DNA of 64,000 nucleotides from Hyphomicrobiales bacterium (GTDB taxonomy: Bacteria; Pseudomonadota; Alphaproteobacteria; Rhizobiales; Rhodobiaceae): assembly GCA_002869065.1 (NCBI GenBank), contig PKTR01000001.1:363118-427117 (forward strand). The letters run 5' to 3'. A model generated the notes under the pieces. The model searched no databases. It was not told where the DNA came from and saw only the letters and a program-made list of their open reading frames with translations. Below, one piece after another: positions 35,270-44,562 of this stretch (position 1 is its first letter; every line of letters begins with the position of its first letter). The translations under genes and the position numbers were made by a program.

Positions 35270-36361
35270 ATGAGCGCTGCGGCGAAGACGGCGGACCGGT
35301 CGGACGATGAAACCCGAAACGCGGGCGGCGTCAGCCTGACCTTCGATCACGTCAGCCACGATTATGACGGCCTCGCCTCGGTGCGCGATGTCAGCCTCAC
35401 CGTCAAGGCAGGCGAGGTGCTGTGCCTGCTCGGCCATTCGGGTTGCGGCAAGACCACCTTGTTGCGCATCGCTGCCGGCATCGAACGGCAAAAGGCCGGC
35501 CGCATTCTGGTCGATGACCGCGAAGTCGCGGCGTCGGGCGTTTTCCTGCCGCCGGAAAAGCGCGGCATCGGCCTGATGTTTCAGGACTATGCGCTGTTTC
35601 CGCATCTCACCATCCTGGACAACGTCGTTTTCGGCCTGGCGGGTACGCCGCGCGCCGAAGCGCTCCGCGATGGACGGCACGCGCTCGCCCGCGTCGGGCT
35701 GGAAACCTACGCGGATGATTATCCGCACGCGTTGTCGGGCGGCGAACAGCAACGCGTGGCGCTCGCCCGCGCCGTGGCCCCGCGTCCGGGGGTCCTGTTG
35801 ATGGACGAGCCGTTCTCCGGCCTCGACCGGCGGCTGCGCGAAAGCGTTCGCGACGAAACCCTGTCGGTTCTCGCCGCGACCGGCGCGACCTGCATCGTCG
35901 TCACCCATGATCCGGAAGAAGCGATGCGCATGGGCGATCGCATCGCGCTGATGCGCGGCGGCGAGATTGTCCAGGTCGGTAGCGCCGAGGAGCTCTACTA
36001 CCAGCCGCGCGATCTCTTTGTCGCGCGCTTCTTTTCCGACTTGGACGAGATCACCGCCATCGTCAGGAATGGGTATGTCAAAACGCCGGTCGGCACCTTC
36101 GCGACCGAGAACCTCGCTGACGGAACCCGCGTGCAGGTTTGCGTCCGGCCGCAGGACGTGGTCCTGCGCGGCGATGCCGAAGGCGTTGCGGGAACGGTGA
36201 CCAAGAAGCGGTTCCTTGGCGAGGTCGACCTGTTCGAAGTCTCGATTGCGGGGCTCGACCGTCCGCTCAACGCGCGCCTGCGCGGGGCGATTTTCGAGGT
36301 CGGAGATACCGTCTCGGTCGACGTGTCGAGACAGGGTGTCTACATTTTTCCTCTGGAATAA
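35270..36361 (+). CDS. ABC importer ATPase of the FbpC/PotA type, orphan
   Basis: 363-residue ATPase. Walker A GHSGCGKTTLLRIAAG, Q-loop MFQDYALFPHLT, signature LSGGEQQRVALARAV, Walker B VLLMDEPFSGLD and switch VVTHDPEEAMRMGD are all intact. The C-terminal part (about 270-363) looks like a TOBE/OB domain, as in Fe3+ (FbpC), spermidine or sulfate importers. No permease or binding protein is near; it sits between scpB and tatA. It may serve a transporter encoded elsewhere, or several of them. The following 282 bases to tatA have no gene; they include a perfect palindrome ATGACGTCAT at 36441-36450. Confidence 0.88.
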   Translation: MSAAAKTADRSDDETRNAGGVSLTFDHVSHDYDGLASVRDVSLTVKAGEVLCLLGHSGCGKTTLLRIAAGIERQKAGRILVDDREVAASGVFLPPEKRGIGLMFQDYALFPHLTILDNVVFGLAGTPRAEALRDGRHALARVGLETYADDYPHALSGGEQQRVALARAVAPRPGVLLMDEPFSGLDRRLRESVRDETLSVLAATGATCIVVTHDPEEAMRMGDRIALMRGGEIVQVGSAEELYYQPRDLFVARFFSDLDEITAIVRNGYVKTPVGTFATENLADGTRVQVCVRPQDVVLRGDAEGVAGTVTKKRFLGEVDLFEVSIAGLDRPLNARLRGAIFEVGDTVSVDVSRQGVYIFPLE

Positions 36362-36643
36362 GTGCCGCGTCGGACATAGGTATGCACCGGGGACGGGCTG
36401 CGACGCGCAGCTTTCGGTGCCGGAAAGCGACGACCGGCGCATGACGTCATCAAAATGAGAACAAACACGCGCAAACCCATGCGGCGTTTGCGGAGTCGTC
36501 AAAAGTCAATGCGTGGATGCGGGTCGGGGATATGAGTCCTTTTGATCACGCTGCGCGGGGGAGTGGGCGTGTTGCGACGCCAGGGGCTTTCTGCGATAGT
36601 GCCGGCCCGACAGCGCGCGTACACAGTGAGGAGAGAGCGTTAA

Positions 36644-36880
36644 ATGTCCATTGGTATCTGGCAAATCGTCATCATCGCGGTGGTGGTCGTGCTGTTGTTC
36701 GGTCGCGGCAAGATCTCGGAGCTCATGGGCGATGTCGCCAAGGGCATCAAGAGCTTCAAGAAGGGCCTCAACGAGCCTGACGACGATACGACGGCCGATG
36801 CGTCTTCCAAGACCATCGAGCACAAGTCCGGCGACACCGTTTCGATGAACAAGGCCGAGGACCAGAGCAAGGCGGGCTGA
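36644..36880 (+). CDS. tatA: Twin-arginine translocase TatA
   Basis: 78-residue pore-forming Tat subunit. [20 protein letters not shown] is the N-terminal membrane anchor with the conserved FGRGK hinge, then an amphipathic helix ([19 protein letters not shown]) and a polar tail. AGGAGAGAG precedes the ATG. It heads a tatABC operon; with no FG residue change it looks functional. Confidence 0.97.
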   Translation: MSIGIWQIVIIAVVVVLLFGRGKISELMGDVAKGIKSFKKGLNEPDDDTTADASSKTIEHKSGDTVSMNKAEDQSKAG

Positions 36881-36935
36881 GCCCCGCTTTGTGATCGGTT
36901 GAGACCGGCAGGTCCTTTAGAAACGGCAGGCATCC

Positions 36936-37463
36936 ATGTTCGATATCGGCTGGACCGAGCTTCTGGTCATCGCAATGGTGGCCATTCTCGTCGTGGGTCC
37001 GAAAGACCTGCCGCGCATGCTGCGCACGTTCGGCCAGACGGTCGGCAAGCTTCGCCGCATGGCCAACGAGTTTCAGGGGCAGTTCAACGACGCCCTGAAG
37101 GAAGCCGAGCGTCAGGCAGATGTCGCCGATCTGAAGAAGACCGTCGACGACATCAACAAGGCTTCGCCGCTTGCCGATCTGAAGGAGGACGTGAAGCAGC
37201 TCAACCCGCTGAACGCCTTCGACGACGATGACGACGAGGCGGGCGTGACCACTTTCCGCACACCGCCGGAAACGCCGAAGCCGGCGGCCGACAGTGCCGC
37301 TGACAAGACGGCGACGGATACCGCTTCCAAGCCGGCGGAGACAGAATTGCCGACGCCGACGGTTGCCGACGCCGCTTCCGATACCGCTGATATCAAGGTT
37401 GCCGCGCCCGCGGCGGACAAGGCCGAAGCCGCATCGCCGGCCGGGGATGAGGCCAAGGCATGA
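36936..37463 (+). CDS. tatB: Twin-arginine translocase TatB
   Basis: 175-residue subunit of the Tat receptor complex. N-terminal MFDIGWTELLVIAMVAILVV anchor with Glu8 and the GPKDLPRMLRTFGQTVGKLR amphipathic helix are diagnostic of TatB rather than TatA. A long Ala/Asp/Thr/Pro-rich tail from about residue 95 is disordered. Its stop overlaps the tatC start (ATGA). Confidence 0.97.
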   Translation: MFDIGWTELLVIAMVAILVVGPKDLPRMLRTFGQTVGKLRRMANEFQGQFNDALKEAERQADVADLKKTVDDINKASPLADLKEDVKQLNPLNAFDDDDDEAGVTTFRTPPETPKPAADSAADKTATDTASKPAETELPTPTVADAASDTADIKVAAPAADKAEAASPAGDEAKA

Positions 37464-38284
37464 GCAGCGAAGACGATATCGAATCCTCGAAGGCTCCGCT
37501 GATCGAGCATCTGATCGAACTTCGCCAGCGCCTGTTCTGGTCGGTGATTGCGCTGGCGATCGCCTTCGTCGCGTGCTTCATCGTCGCCGACACGATCTTC
37601 AATATTCTCGTCGTTCCCTATGAGCGGGCAGCCGGCGCCGAGCGCCATATCGAGCTGATCTACACCGCGCCGCAGGAATATTTCTTCACCCAGCTGAAGC
37701 TCGCTCTGTTCGGCGCGTTGTTCCTGGCCTTCCCGGTGATCGCCTCGCAGATCTACATGTTCGTCGCGCCCGGCCTCTACAAGCACGAGCGTAGCGCGTT
37801 CCTGCCATATCTGATCGCGACGCCGCTTCTGTTCATGGCAGGCGCGGCGCTGGTCTATTTCGTTATTATGCCGCTCGCCATGCAGTTCTTCCTCGGCATG
37901 GAACAGACCGGTGGCGATGGCAAGGCCGTGATTCGACACCTGCCGAGGGTGTCGGAATATCTCGGGCTGATCATGACGCTGCTGTTTGCCTTCGGCCTGG
38001 TGTTCCAGCTGCCGGTTGTGCTGACGCTTCTGGCGCGGGCCGGATTGACGGATTCCGAAGGGCTGAAGAAGAAGCGCAAATACGCCATCGTGATGACGTT
38101 TGCCGCCGCGGCCATTCTGACGCCCCCCGATCCGATCAGCCAGATCGGGCTTGCGATCCCAACCCTGCTTCTCTACGAATTCTCCATCCTGGCCGTCCGG
38201 ATGGTCGAGCGCCGCCGCGCCGAGGCGGAAGCCGAAGCAGAAGCAGAAGCAGAAGCAGAAGCAGAAGCCAATTCGGGTCCGTAA
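37460..38284 (+). CDS. tatC: Twin-arginine translocase TatC
   Basis: 274-residue polytopic inner-membrane protein recognising the twin-arginine signal. Six membrane segments are predicted; the N-terminal APLIEHLIELRQRLFWSV contains the signal-binding ELRxR motif and the later LPYLIATPLLFMAGAALVYF is typical. The C-terminus ends in an unusual run of Glu-Ala pairs encoded by a hexanucleotide repeat. A Tat substrate is found in this same window (55431-55895). Confidence 0.97.
   Translation: MSSEDDIESSKAPLIEHLIELRQRLFWSVIALAIAFVACFIVADTIFNILVVPYERAAGAERHIELIYTAPQEYFFTQLKLALFGALFLAFPVIASQIYMFVAPGLYKHERSAFLPYLIATPLLFMAGAALVYFVIMPLAMQFFLGMEQTGGDGKAVIRHLPRVSEYLGLIMTLLFAFGLVFQLPVVLTLLARAGLTDSEGLKKKRKYAIVMTFAAAAILTPPDPISQIGLAIPTLLLYEFSILAVRMVERRRAEAEAEAEAEAEAEAEANSGP
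38228..38269 (+). repeat. Hexanucleotide microsatellite in the 3' end of tatC
   Basis: Seven six-base units in a row: GAAGCC, five exact GAAGCA, then GAAGCC, encoding alternating Glu-Ala at the cytoplasmic TatC tail. The unit is a multiple of three, so slippage alters tail length without a frameshift. Confidence 0.9.
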
Positions 38285-38459
38285 CCGGACCCTGCTTCCC
38301 GTTCCGTCTTCGTTTGACGTCTGTCGTCCAGTGCAGTCGCGTAACCACCGCGACTGTGCCGTCATGAATTGCAATCTGTCGGAACGGCTCTCCGCATTCA
38401 TCGGTGGGTGGTTCCGTAGCGAAGGATCGGTGGAGCGGAACTCCGCCAAATGAGCGCAA

Positions 38460-39740
38460 ATGTTCGATATCAAGTGGATTCGCGAAAACCCCGAGACCTT
38501 TGACGCCGGCCTTGCCAAGCGGGGCATGGCGCCGCTTTCGGCCGAGGTGCTGACACTCGACGAGGCGCGCCGCGCCCATGTCCAGAAACTGCAGGAGGCG
38601 CAGGAACGCCGAAATGCGGCCTCCAAGGAGATCGGCAAGGCGAAGGGCTCCGGCGACAACGAGCGCGCCCAGGCGCTGATCGACGAGGTCGCCGAGATCA
38701 AGGCCTTCATCCAGGGCGGGGAAGACGAGGAGCGCCGTCTCAACGCCGCGCTCGACGAGCGGCTTGCCGCGATCCCGAACCTGCCGCTCGATGAAGTGCC
38801 GGTCGGTCCCGACGAGAGCGCGAATGTCGAGCACCACAAGCACGGCACCGTGCCCGTGTTCGATTTCGAGCCGAAGCAGCATTTCGAGCTCGGCGAGGGC
38901 CTTGGCCTGATGGATTTCGAGATCGCGGCCAAGATCGCCGGCTCGCGCTTCGTCGTGCTGAAAAGCGGTATCGCCCGGATGCACCGCGCGCTCGCCCAGT
39001 TCATGCTCGACCTGCAGACGCTGGAGAACGGCTACACCGAAATCGTTCCGCCGCTGCTGGTGCGCGACGATGCCGCCTACGGTACCGCGCAGTTGCCGAA
39101 ATTCGCCGAGGATCTGTTTCAGACCACCGATGGGCGCTGGCTCATTCCGACCGCGGAAGTACCGCTGACCAATCTGGCGCGCGAGACCATTTTCGACGAA
39201 TCTGAACTTCCGATCCGCGTGACGGCGCTGACCCCGTGCTTCCGTTCCGAGGCGGGCTCCGCCGGGCGCGACGTGCGCGGCATGCTGCGTCAGCACCAGT
39301 TCGACAAGGTCGAGATGGTGTCGATCACCCGAGCCGAGGACTCCGTCGGCGAACTCGACCGCATGGTCGGCTGCGCCGAGGAGGTGCTGAAGCGCCTCGG
39401 CCTGCATTACCGGGTTGTGACGCTGTGCACCGGCGACATGGGCTTTGCCTCGCGCAAGACCTACGACATCGAGGTCTGGCTGCCGGGCCAGAACACCTAT
39501 CGCGAGATTTCGAGCTGCTCGGTCTGCGGTGACTTTCAGGCCCGCCGCATGAGCGCGCGCTATCGTCCGGCCGAAGGCAAGGGCGTGAATTACGTGCACA
39601 CCTTGAACGGCTCGGGCATCGCGGTTGGCCGTGCGCTGATCGCCGTGATGGAAAACTACCAGAACGCCGACGGCTCGATCACCGTGCCGGATGCGCTGAA
39701 GCCCTATATGGCCGGCGTCGAGCGGATTGAACGAGGTTGA
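38460..39740 (+). CDS. serS: Seryl-tRNA synthetase
   Basis: Class II synthetase, 426 residues. The N-terminal antiparallel coiled coil that grips tRNA-Ser occupies about residues 30-100; motif 2 is [20 protein letters not shown] and motif 3 is [20 protein letters not shown]. It begins 176 bases after tatC, a gap in which I see no further gene, and ends 12 bases before surE. Confidence 0.97.
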   Translation: MFDIKWIRENPETFDAGLAKRGMAPLSAEVLTLDEARRAHVQKLQEAQERRNAASKEIGKAKGSGDNERAQALIDEVAEIKAFIQGGEDEERRLNAALDERLAAIPNLPLDEVPVGPDESANVEHHKHGTVPVFDFEPKQHFELGEGLGLMDFEIAAKIAGSRFVVLKSGIARMHRALAQFMLDLQTLENGYTEIVPPLLVRDDAAYGTAQLPKFAEDLFQTTDGRWLIPTAEVPLTNLARETIFDESELPIRVTALTPCFRSEAGSAGRDVRGMLRQHQFDKVEMVSITRAEDSVGELDRMVGCAEEVLKRLGLHYRVVTLCTGDMGFASRKTYDIEVWLPGQNTYREISSCSVCGDFQARRMSARYRPAEGKGVNYVHTLNGSGIAVGRALIAVMENYQNADGSITVPDALKPYMAGVERIERG

Positions 39741-39751
39741 CGGACGGACCC

Positions 39752-40510
39752 ATGCGCATTCTCATCACCAATGACGATGGCATCAACGCGCCGGGCCTCG
39801 GCGTCATGGAGCGCATCGCCGCGAAACTGTCCGATGACGTCTGGGTCGTCGCGCCTGAAACCGACCAGAGCGGGCTGTCGCACTCGCTGACGCTGAGCGA
39901 TCCGTTGCGCCTGCGCCACCTCTCGGAACGGCGCTTCGCGCTGCGCGGCACGCCGACCGATTGCGTCATCATGGGCGTGCGCGAAGTGCTCGCCGAAAAG
40001 CGCCCGGACCTCATTCTTTCCGGCGTCAATTCCGGTCAGAACGTCGCCGACGACATCACCTATTCGGGCACAGTTGCCGGTGCCATGGAAGGGACCATGC
40101 TCGGCATTCCCTCGATCGCGCTGAGCCAGGCCTACGACTGGGACGGCGAGCGGGTGGTGCCCTGGGGGATCGCCGAGGAGCACGGGCCGGAGGTTATCCG
40201 ACAGGTTCTCGCCTCGGGGCTTGAGCGCGGCGTTCTCGTCAACGTCAATTTCCCCAACGTCAGCGTCGGCGGCGTCAAAGGCGCGGAAGTGACCGACCAG
40301 GGACGGCTGACCCACGGCCTGTTCGTCGACGAGCGTCGTGATGGGCGCGGCTTCCCCTACTACTGGCTCGCCTACCGCCGCCAGCCGATGGAAAACCGCT
40401 CCGGCACCGATCTCGTCGCGCTGCAGGAGGGCCGGATCTCCATCACGCCCTTGCGGCTCGATCTCACCGCCTATGATATGAAGGAACGTCTTGGCCGGAC
40501 GTTCGGCTGA
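39752..40510 (+). CDS. surE: 5'/3'-nucleotidase SurE
   Basis: Stationary-phase survival nucleotidase, 252 residues. The N-terminal [16 protein letters not shown] holds the metal-binding DD pair, with [19 protein letters not shown] (metal Asn) and DCVIMGVRE following. The ATG at 39752 gives the canonical N-terminus; an in-frame TTG at 39737 overlapping serS would add five residues. It is followed by pcm 42 bases later, the usual pair. Confidence 0.96.
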   Translation: MRILITNDDGINAPGLGVMERIAAKLSDDVWVVAPETDQSGLSHSLTLSDPLRLRHLSERRFALRGTPTDCVIMGVREVLAEKRPDLILSGVNSGQNVADDITYSGTVAGAMEGTMLGIPSIALSQAYDWDGERVVPWGIAEEHGPEVIRQVLASGLERGVLVNVNFPNVSVGGVKGAEVTDQGRLTHGLFVDERRDGRGFPYYWLAYRRQPMENRSGTDLVALQEGRISITPLRLDLTAYDMKERLGRTFG

Positions 40511-40552
40511 TCGGGCCGGTCCGGCACTGTAGGGCAGAGGCGGGTTGACCCC

Positions 40553-41236
40553 ATGACGGACAATTCGGATCGCTATCCAATCGGTGAGGTTACCGAGCAG
40601 GACCGCGTTCGGCTGGCGGCACTCATTCTGCAATTGCGCTCGCAAGGTATCCGAGATCATCGGGTGCTGTCGGCGATCGAGCAGATCCCGCGGCGATTGT
40701 TCCTCGACGCGGAAAACCACGATCTCGCCTATATCGACCGGGCGCTGCCGATCGACTGCGGCCAGACCATTTCCGCGCCGTCCATCGTCGCACAGATGAC
40801 AGAGGCACTTGGTCTTGAGGCGCATCACCGGGTGCTGGAGATCGGTACGGGCTCCGGTTATCAGACGGCGGTGCTCGCCAAGCTGGTCGAGCATGTCTAC
40901 TCGATCGAGCGGTTCAAGACGTTGCGGGAACTCGCCGCCCAGCGGCTCGCCACGCTGCGTATCGACAATGTCACCCTGGTGCACGGCGACGGTTTCGAGG
41001 GTTTGCCCGACAAGGCGCCGTTCGACCGCATCATCGTTACCGCCGCCGCGCCTGAAGTGCCCGAGACGCTGGTCATGCAGCTGGTCAGCCGCGGCATCAT
41101 GGTGCTGCCGGTCGGTTCGCCGGGAGGAGTTCAGCGGCTGTTGCGGGTGATCCGGCGCGGCTCCCATTTTGACGCCGAGGAGCTTTGTCTGGTGCGCTTC
41201 GTGCCGATGATCCCCGGCGTTGCCGCGCGCATGTAA
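40553..41236 (+). CDS. pcm: Protein-L-isoaspartate O-methyltransferase
   Basis: 227-residue SAM-dependent repair methyltransferase for isoaspartyl residues. Motif I is VLEIGTGSGYQTAVLA, with IDCGQTISAPSIVAQM before it and FDRIIVTAAAPEVPE and LPVGSPGGVQRLLRV after, all typical of PCMT. Cytoplasmic, no signal. The surE-pcm-LysM/M23 order is widely conserved. Confidence 0.95.
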   Translation: MTDNSDRYPIGEVTEQDRVRLAALILQLRSQGIRDHRVLSAIEQIPRRLFLDAENHDLAYIDRALPIDCGQTISAPSIVAQMTEALGLEAHHRVLEIGTGSGYQTAVLAKLVEHVYSIERFKTLRELAAQRLATLRIDNVTLVHGDGFEGLPDKAPFDRIIVTAAAPEVPETLVMQLVSRGIMVLPVGSPGGVQRLLRVIRRGSHFDAEELCLVRFVPMIPGVAARM

Positions 41237-41392
41237 CCGCCTCACGGCGAAAAAGCACTTGCTGGCAAAGTCACGCACTCACAATGGCTTGAACGGCATT
41301 CGCCGCAATCCCGCCTGAGATATGAGCGGTTTTCCGCAACCGCAGGGCTGCGCTTAAACCTTTATCAACGTTACCGGCGTTTAATCACGTTG

Positions 41393-43003
41393 ATGTTTCA
41401 GTTCGACGTGAGTAGGCCGATGTTTGGGTCAAAAAAGATTGAGCGGTCGCGGGTGCTTTCCCAGGTGGCCTTTGTCGCGCTTATCGCCGGCATGGGGGCT
41501 GGTTGCAGCAATGACATGTCCCGCTTTGCCGACGACATTCTGACCGGCTCGACATCCAACCAGAAGCGGATTGTTTCGAGCCAGCCGAAGACCAGCCCGA
41601 CCTACGACGAGGTCATCACCGGCTCGGTCAAACCGGCGTCGACGCCGGCTGCGCCTGCAGCGCCCACGGCTTCGGTCTCCCGTTCATCGTTGCCGCCCGT
41701 CGCGAGCCCGTCCGCGCCGACGACACCCGCGCCTTCGGGCATGAATTCGTCGATCTCGATCTACAATCCGCCGTCGCTGCCGCCTGAGCCAGTGACGTCG
41801 TCTGTCCCGTCGGCGCCCGCCGCACCGGTCGCTGCCGCGTCGCCCGCTGCCTCCTCGAAGGGCGGTTGGTCGTCGACCGGCGGAACCATGGTTGTCGCCC
41901 GCCAGGGCGAGAGCGTTTCGACCATGTCGCGCCGCTATGGCGTTCCGGCCAGCGCGATCGCCTCGGCCAATCCGGGCCTCAACGAACGTACGCAGCTTGT
42001 CGCCGGCCAGCAGGTGCTGATTCCGACCTACGTACAGGGTGCGACGTCCTACGCCAATGCTCCGGCACGTAGCACGCCCACCCAGCAGCCCGATATGATC
42101 ACCACCGGTTCTGTCGGTGGCGCCTCGGCCGCGCCGCGCCCGCTCGCCAAGCCGGGTGCCGTGCGCACCGCAACTCCGATCCAGCCGTCGTCCACGGTGG
42201 CCTCCGCCGGTGGCTATCACACAGTCCAGTCGGGCGAGAGCCTGTCCGGTATCGCCGCCCGTTACGGCCTGTCGAGCCGCGACCTCCAGGCAGCCAACGG
42301 CATTGAGGATCGCAACGCAATCCGCATCGGCCAACGTTTGCGCATTCCGGCCGCCGGCTCCACGTCGGTCGCTTCGTCCGCCGCGACATCACAGCCGATG
42401 CCGCCCGCAATCACGGAAAACGCCAGCACGACGAAACCGACCGTGGTCGCCAGCCTGCCGCCGCGCAAACCTGCTCCGCCGAAAGCGGAAGCGACTCCGG
42501 CAGCGACCCAGCGTGTTGCCGCGCTCGATCCCGATCCGGTCACGACCGGCAGTGTGCGCGCCACCGCCAGCGACGACAGCGATAGCGGGTCGATGGCGAC
42601 CGGTTCGCAGGCCGCGAAGGGCGGTCCGTCCTTCCGCTGGCCGGTCCGCGGCCGCGTCATTTCCGGCTTCGGCGACAAGCCGAACGGCGAACGCAATGAC
42701 GGTATCAATCTGGCCGTGCCGGAAGGCACATCGGTCAAGGCCGCCGAAGATGGCGTCGTCATCTATTCGGGCAATGAGCTGAAGGGCTACGGCAATCTGG
42801 TTCTGGTCCGCCACTCCGGCGGCTGGGTGACTGCCTACGGTCACAACAGCGAACTGATCGTGCGCCGTGGCGATACGGTCCGCCGTGGCGAAATCATCGC
42901 CCGTGCCGGCGCCACCGGTACGGTATCGCAGCCTCAGGTGCACTTCGAACTGCGCCAGGGTTCGCGCCCGGTCGACCCGCAGCCTTATCTGGCCGGAAGC
43001 TGA
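41393..43003 (+). CDS. LysM/degenerate M23 lipoprotein (NlpD/DipM-like amidase activator)
   Basis: About 536 residues. A lipoprotein signal ends in lipobox MGAGC; a start at ATG 41420 (with GAGTAGG before it) is an equally good alternative to 41393. Two LysM modules bind peptidoglycan (about 166-212, and 274-320 with HTVQSGESLSGIAARYGLS), separated by Pro/Ser/Thr-rich linkers containing repeated TGS motifs. The C-terminal M23 fold (about 413-536) lacks the metal ligands: the usual HxGxD is NDGIN, and HxH is QVH. It should therefore not cut peptidoglycan but act like EnvC/NlpD/DipM as an activator of a cell-separation amidase. Confidence 0.88.
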   Translation: MFQFDVSRPMFGSKKIERSRVLSQVAFVALIAGMGAGCSNDMSRFADDILTGSTSNQKRIVSSQPKTSPTYDEVITGSVKPASTPAAPAAPTASVSRSSLPPVASPSAPTTPAPSGMNSSISIYNPPSLPPEPVTSSVPSAPAAPVAAASPAASSKGGWSSTGGTMVVARQGESVSTMSRRYGVPASAIASANPGLNERTQLVAGQQVLIPTYVQGATSYANAPARSTPTQQPDMITTGSVGGASAAPRPLAKPGAVRTATPIQPSSTVASAGGYHTVQSGESLSGIAARYGLSSRDLQAANGIEDRNAIRIGQRLRIPAAGSTSVASSAATSQPMPPAITENASTTKPTVVASLPPRKPAPPKAEATPAATQRVAALDPDPVTTGSVRATASDDSDSGSMATGSQAAKGGPSFRWPVRGRVISGFGDKPNGERNDGINLAVPEGTSVKAAEDGVVIYSGNELKGYGNLVLVRHSGGWVTAYGHNSELIVRRGDTVRRGEIIARAGATGTVSQPQVHFELRQGSRPVDPQPYLAGS

Positions 43004-43056
43004 TCACGGACATCGGTCAGCCCAGTTAGACCCCGCGAAACGAGCTGATCGAGAAG

Positions 43057-43099
43057 GCGGGGCGGCTCACTCGCCAAGCGAGGAACCGAGCCGCCCCGC
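43057..43099. repeat. Perfect 12-bp inverted repeat across a stop codon
   Basis: GCGGGGCGGCTC (43057-43068) is perfectly complementary to GAGCCGCCCCGC (43088-43099); the loop itself contains CTCGC-CAA-GCGAG. It spans the stop codon of the leftward DUF815 gene and sits 54 bases after the convergent LysM/M23 gene. There is no T tract on either side; it may serve both as a transcript-end structure. Confidence 0.7.
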
Positions 43100-43951
43100 A
43101 ATCTCTTGTACGAACTGCCAGGCCACACGGCCCGAACGGGAGCCGCGCGTGGTCGCCCATTCGAGCGCCTCGGCACGAAGCGCATCGTCTTCGATCGGCA
43201 GTTTGAAATGCTCGACATAGCCGCGCACCATGGCGAGATATTCGTCCTGGCTGCAGCGGTGGAAACCGATCCACAGCCCGAAACGATCCGACAACGACAC
43301 TTTCTCCTCGACCGCTTCGCCCGGATTGATCGCGGTCGAGCGTTCGTTCTCCATCATGTCGCGCGGCAACAGGTGGCGCCGGTTCGAGGTGGCGTAGAAG
43401 ATCACATTCGTCGGCCGGCCCTCGATACCGCCCTCCAGAACCGCCTTGAGCGACTTGTACGACGTGTCGTCGCCGTCAAACGAGAGGTCGTCGCAGAAGA
43501 CGATGAAGCGGAACGGCGCCTCGCGCAGGACCGTCATCAACTCGGGCAGAGTGTCGATGTCCTCGCGGTGAATTTCGATCAGCTTCAGCGGCGCGCTGCC
43601 GGTCTCGGCGGCAAGTTGCGCGTTGACGGTTGCCTGAGCGGCCTTGATCAGCGACGACTTGCCCATGCCGCGCGCGCCCCACAGGAGCGCATTGTTGGCC
43701 GGCAGGCCGCGCGCGAAGCGATCCGTGTTGGTCAAGAGCGTATCGCGGTTGCGCTCGATGCCCTTGAGCAGCGTCATCTCGACCCGGTTGACCTTGAGCA
43801 CCGGCTGGAAGCGCAGCGGGGAGGGGTGCCAGACGAAGGCGTCGGCAGCCTCGAAATCGATCGACGCGGGTGCCGGCGGCACGGCGCGCTCGAAAAGGGC
43901 GAGCATCCGGTCGAGCCTGTCGAGAATTGCGGTGCGGGTTTTCTTTTTCAA
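43067..43951 (-). CDS. DUF815-type AAA ATPase
   Basis: 294-residue P-loop ATPase of the DUF815 family, function unknown. Walker A is LLWGARGMGKSSLIKA (about residue 90), Walker B is FRFIVFCDDLSFDG, and the sensor-like VIFYATSNRRHLLPR follows, with SLSDRFGLWIGF (arginine finger region) behind it. The start is TTG at 43951, with GAGGGAA upstream; the next in-frame ATG is at codon 16 and would remove a basic N-terminal helix. It is convergent with the LysM/M23 gene and divergent from yajC, a typical place in this order. Confidence 0.9.
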   Translation of the reverse strand: MKKKTRTAILDRLDRMLALFERAVPPAPASIDFEAADAFVWHPSPLRFQPVLKVNRVEMTLLKGIERNRDTLLTNTDRFARGLPANNALLWGARGMGKSSLIKAAQATVNAQLAAETGSAPLKLIEIHREDIDTLPELMTVLREAPFRFIVFCDDLSFDGDDTSYKSLKAVLEGGIEGRPTNVIFYATSNRRHLLPRDMMENERSTAINPGEAVEEKVSLSDRFGLWIGFHRCSQDEYLAMVRGYVEHFKLPIEDDALRAEALEWATTRGSRSGRVAWQFVQEIAGRLGSSLGE

Positions 43952-44174
43952 TGCGTTGTTCCCTCGGGTCCCGGCGTCCGCTTCGCTGACGGACTTGCGG
44001 TGCTCGCTCTAACATATGCCGAGAAAGGCGCAAAACGCCGATTGCGTCTTGGCTTGCAAAGCCCTACATGGCCGTTATAGTCCGCGCGACTTTCGTTGCA
44101 CCGGTCACGGACGTTTGCCGCAACAGGCGGAAAGCGTCTCCGGTCATATCAAGGAACAACCCAGGGAGCGGTTC

Positions 44175-44504
44175 ATGTTCGTGACACCGGCTTTTGCGCA
44201 GGGCGCGGGGGCACAGCCCGGCGGCGACCTTCTGCTGAGCATTCTGCCTTTCGTCCTGATCTTCGTGATCATGTATTTCCTCATCATCCGTCCGCAGCGC
44301 CAGCGCGCCAAGGAACATCAGGCGATGGTGAACGCGCTGCGCCGTGGTGATACGGTGGTGACCGGCGGCGGCCTCATTGGCAAGGTGTCGAAGGTCGTCG
44401 ACGATCAGGAAGTCCTGCTGGAAGTTGCCGAAGGCGTGAAGATCCGCATCGTGCGCAGCATGATTTCCGAAGTCCGGTCGAAGGGCGAGCCCGCCAACGA
44501 CTGA
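44175..44504 (+). CDS. yajC: Sec accessory subunit YajC
   Basis: 109-residue small membrane protein of the SecDF-YajC complex. A single membrane segment (about 21-40, ILPFVLIFVIMYFLIIRPQ) with the hallmark RPQRQRAKEHQ is followed by GDTVVTGGGLIGKV, the family signature. Start chosen at ATG 44175 behind AGGGAGCGG; the in-frame upstream part lacks sense. secD follows 58 bases later. Confidence 0.96.
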   Translation: MFVTPAFAQGAGAQPGGDLLLSILPFVLIFVIMYFLIIRPQRQRAKEHQAMVNALRRGDTVVTGGGLIGKVSKVVDDQEVLLEVAEGVKIRIVRSMISEVRSKGEPAND

Positions 44505-44562
44505 CCTGCTTATCGCTGCCGCTACGTGAGCGGCGGCCAAAAGGCGCTGAGACCGTACGAGC

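Noticed and set aside
36441-36450. Palindrome ATGACGTCAT upstream of tatA as an operator
   Set aside because: Ten bases only, a simple self-complementary word without neighbouring promoter elements; noted but not claimed.
41350-41390. CtrA-like site (TTAA near TTTATCAAC) before the LysM/M23 gene
   Set aside because: Only one half-site TTAA is correct; the second is TCAA, so it falls short of TTAA-N7-TTAA.
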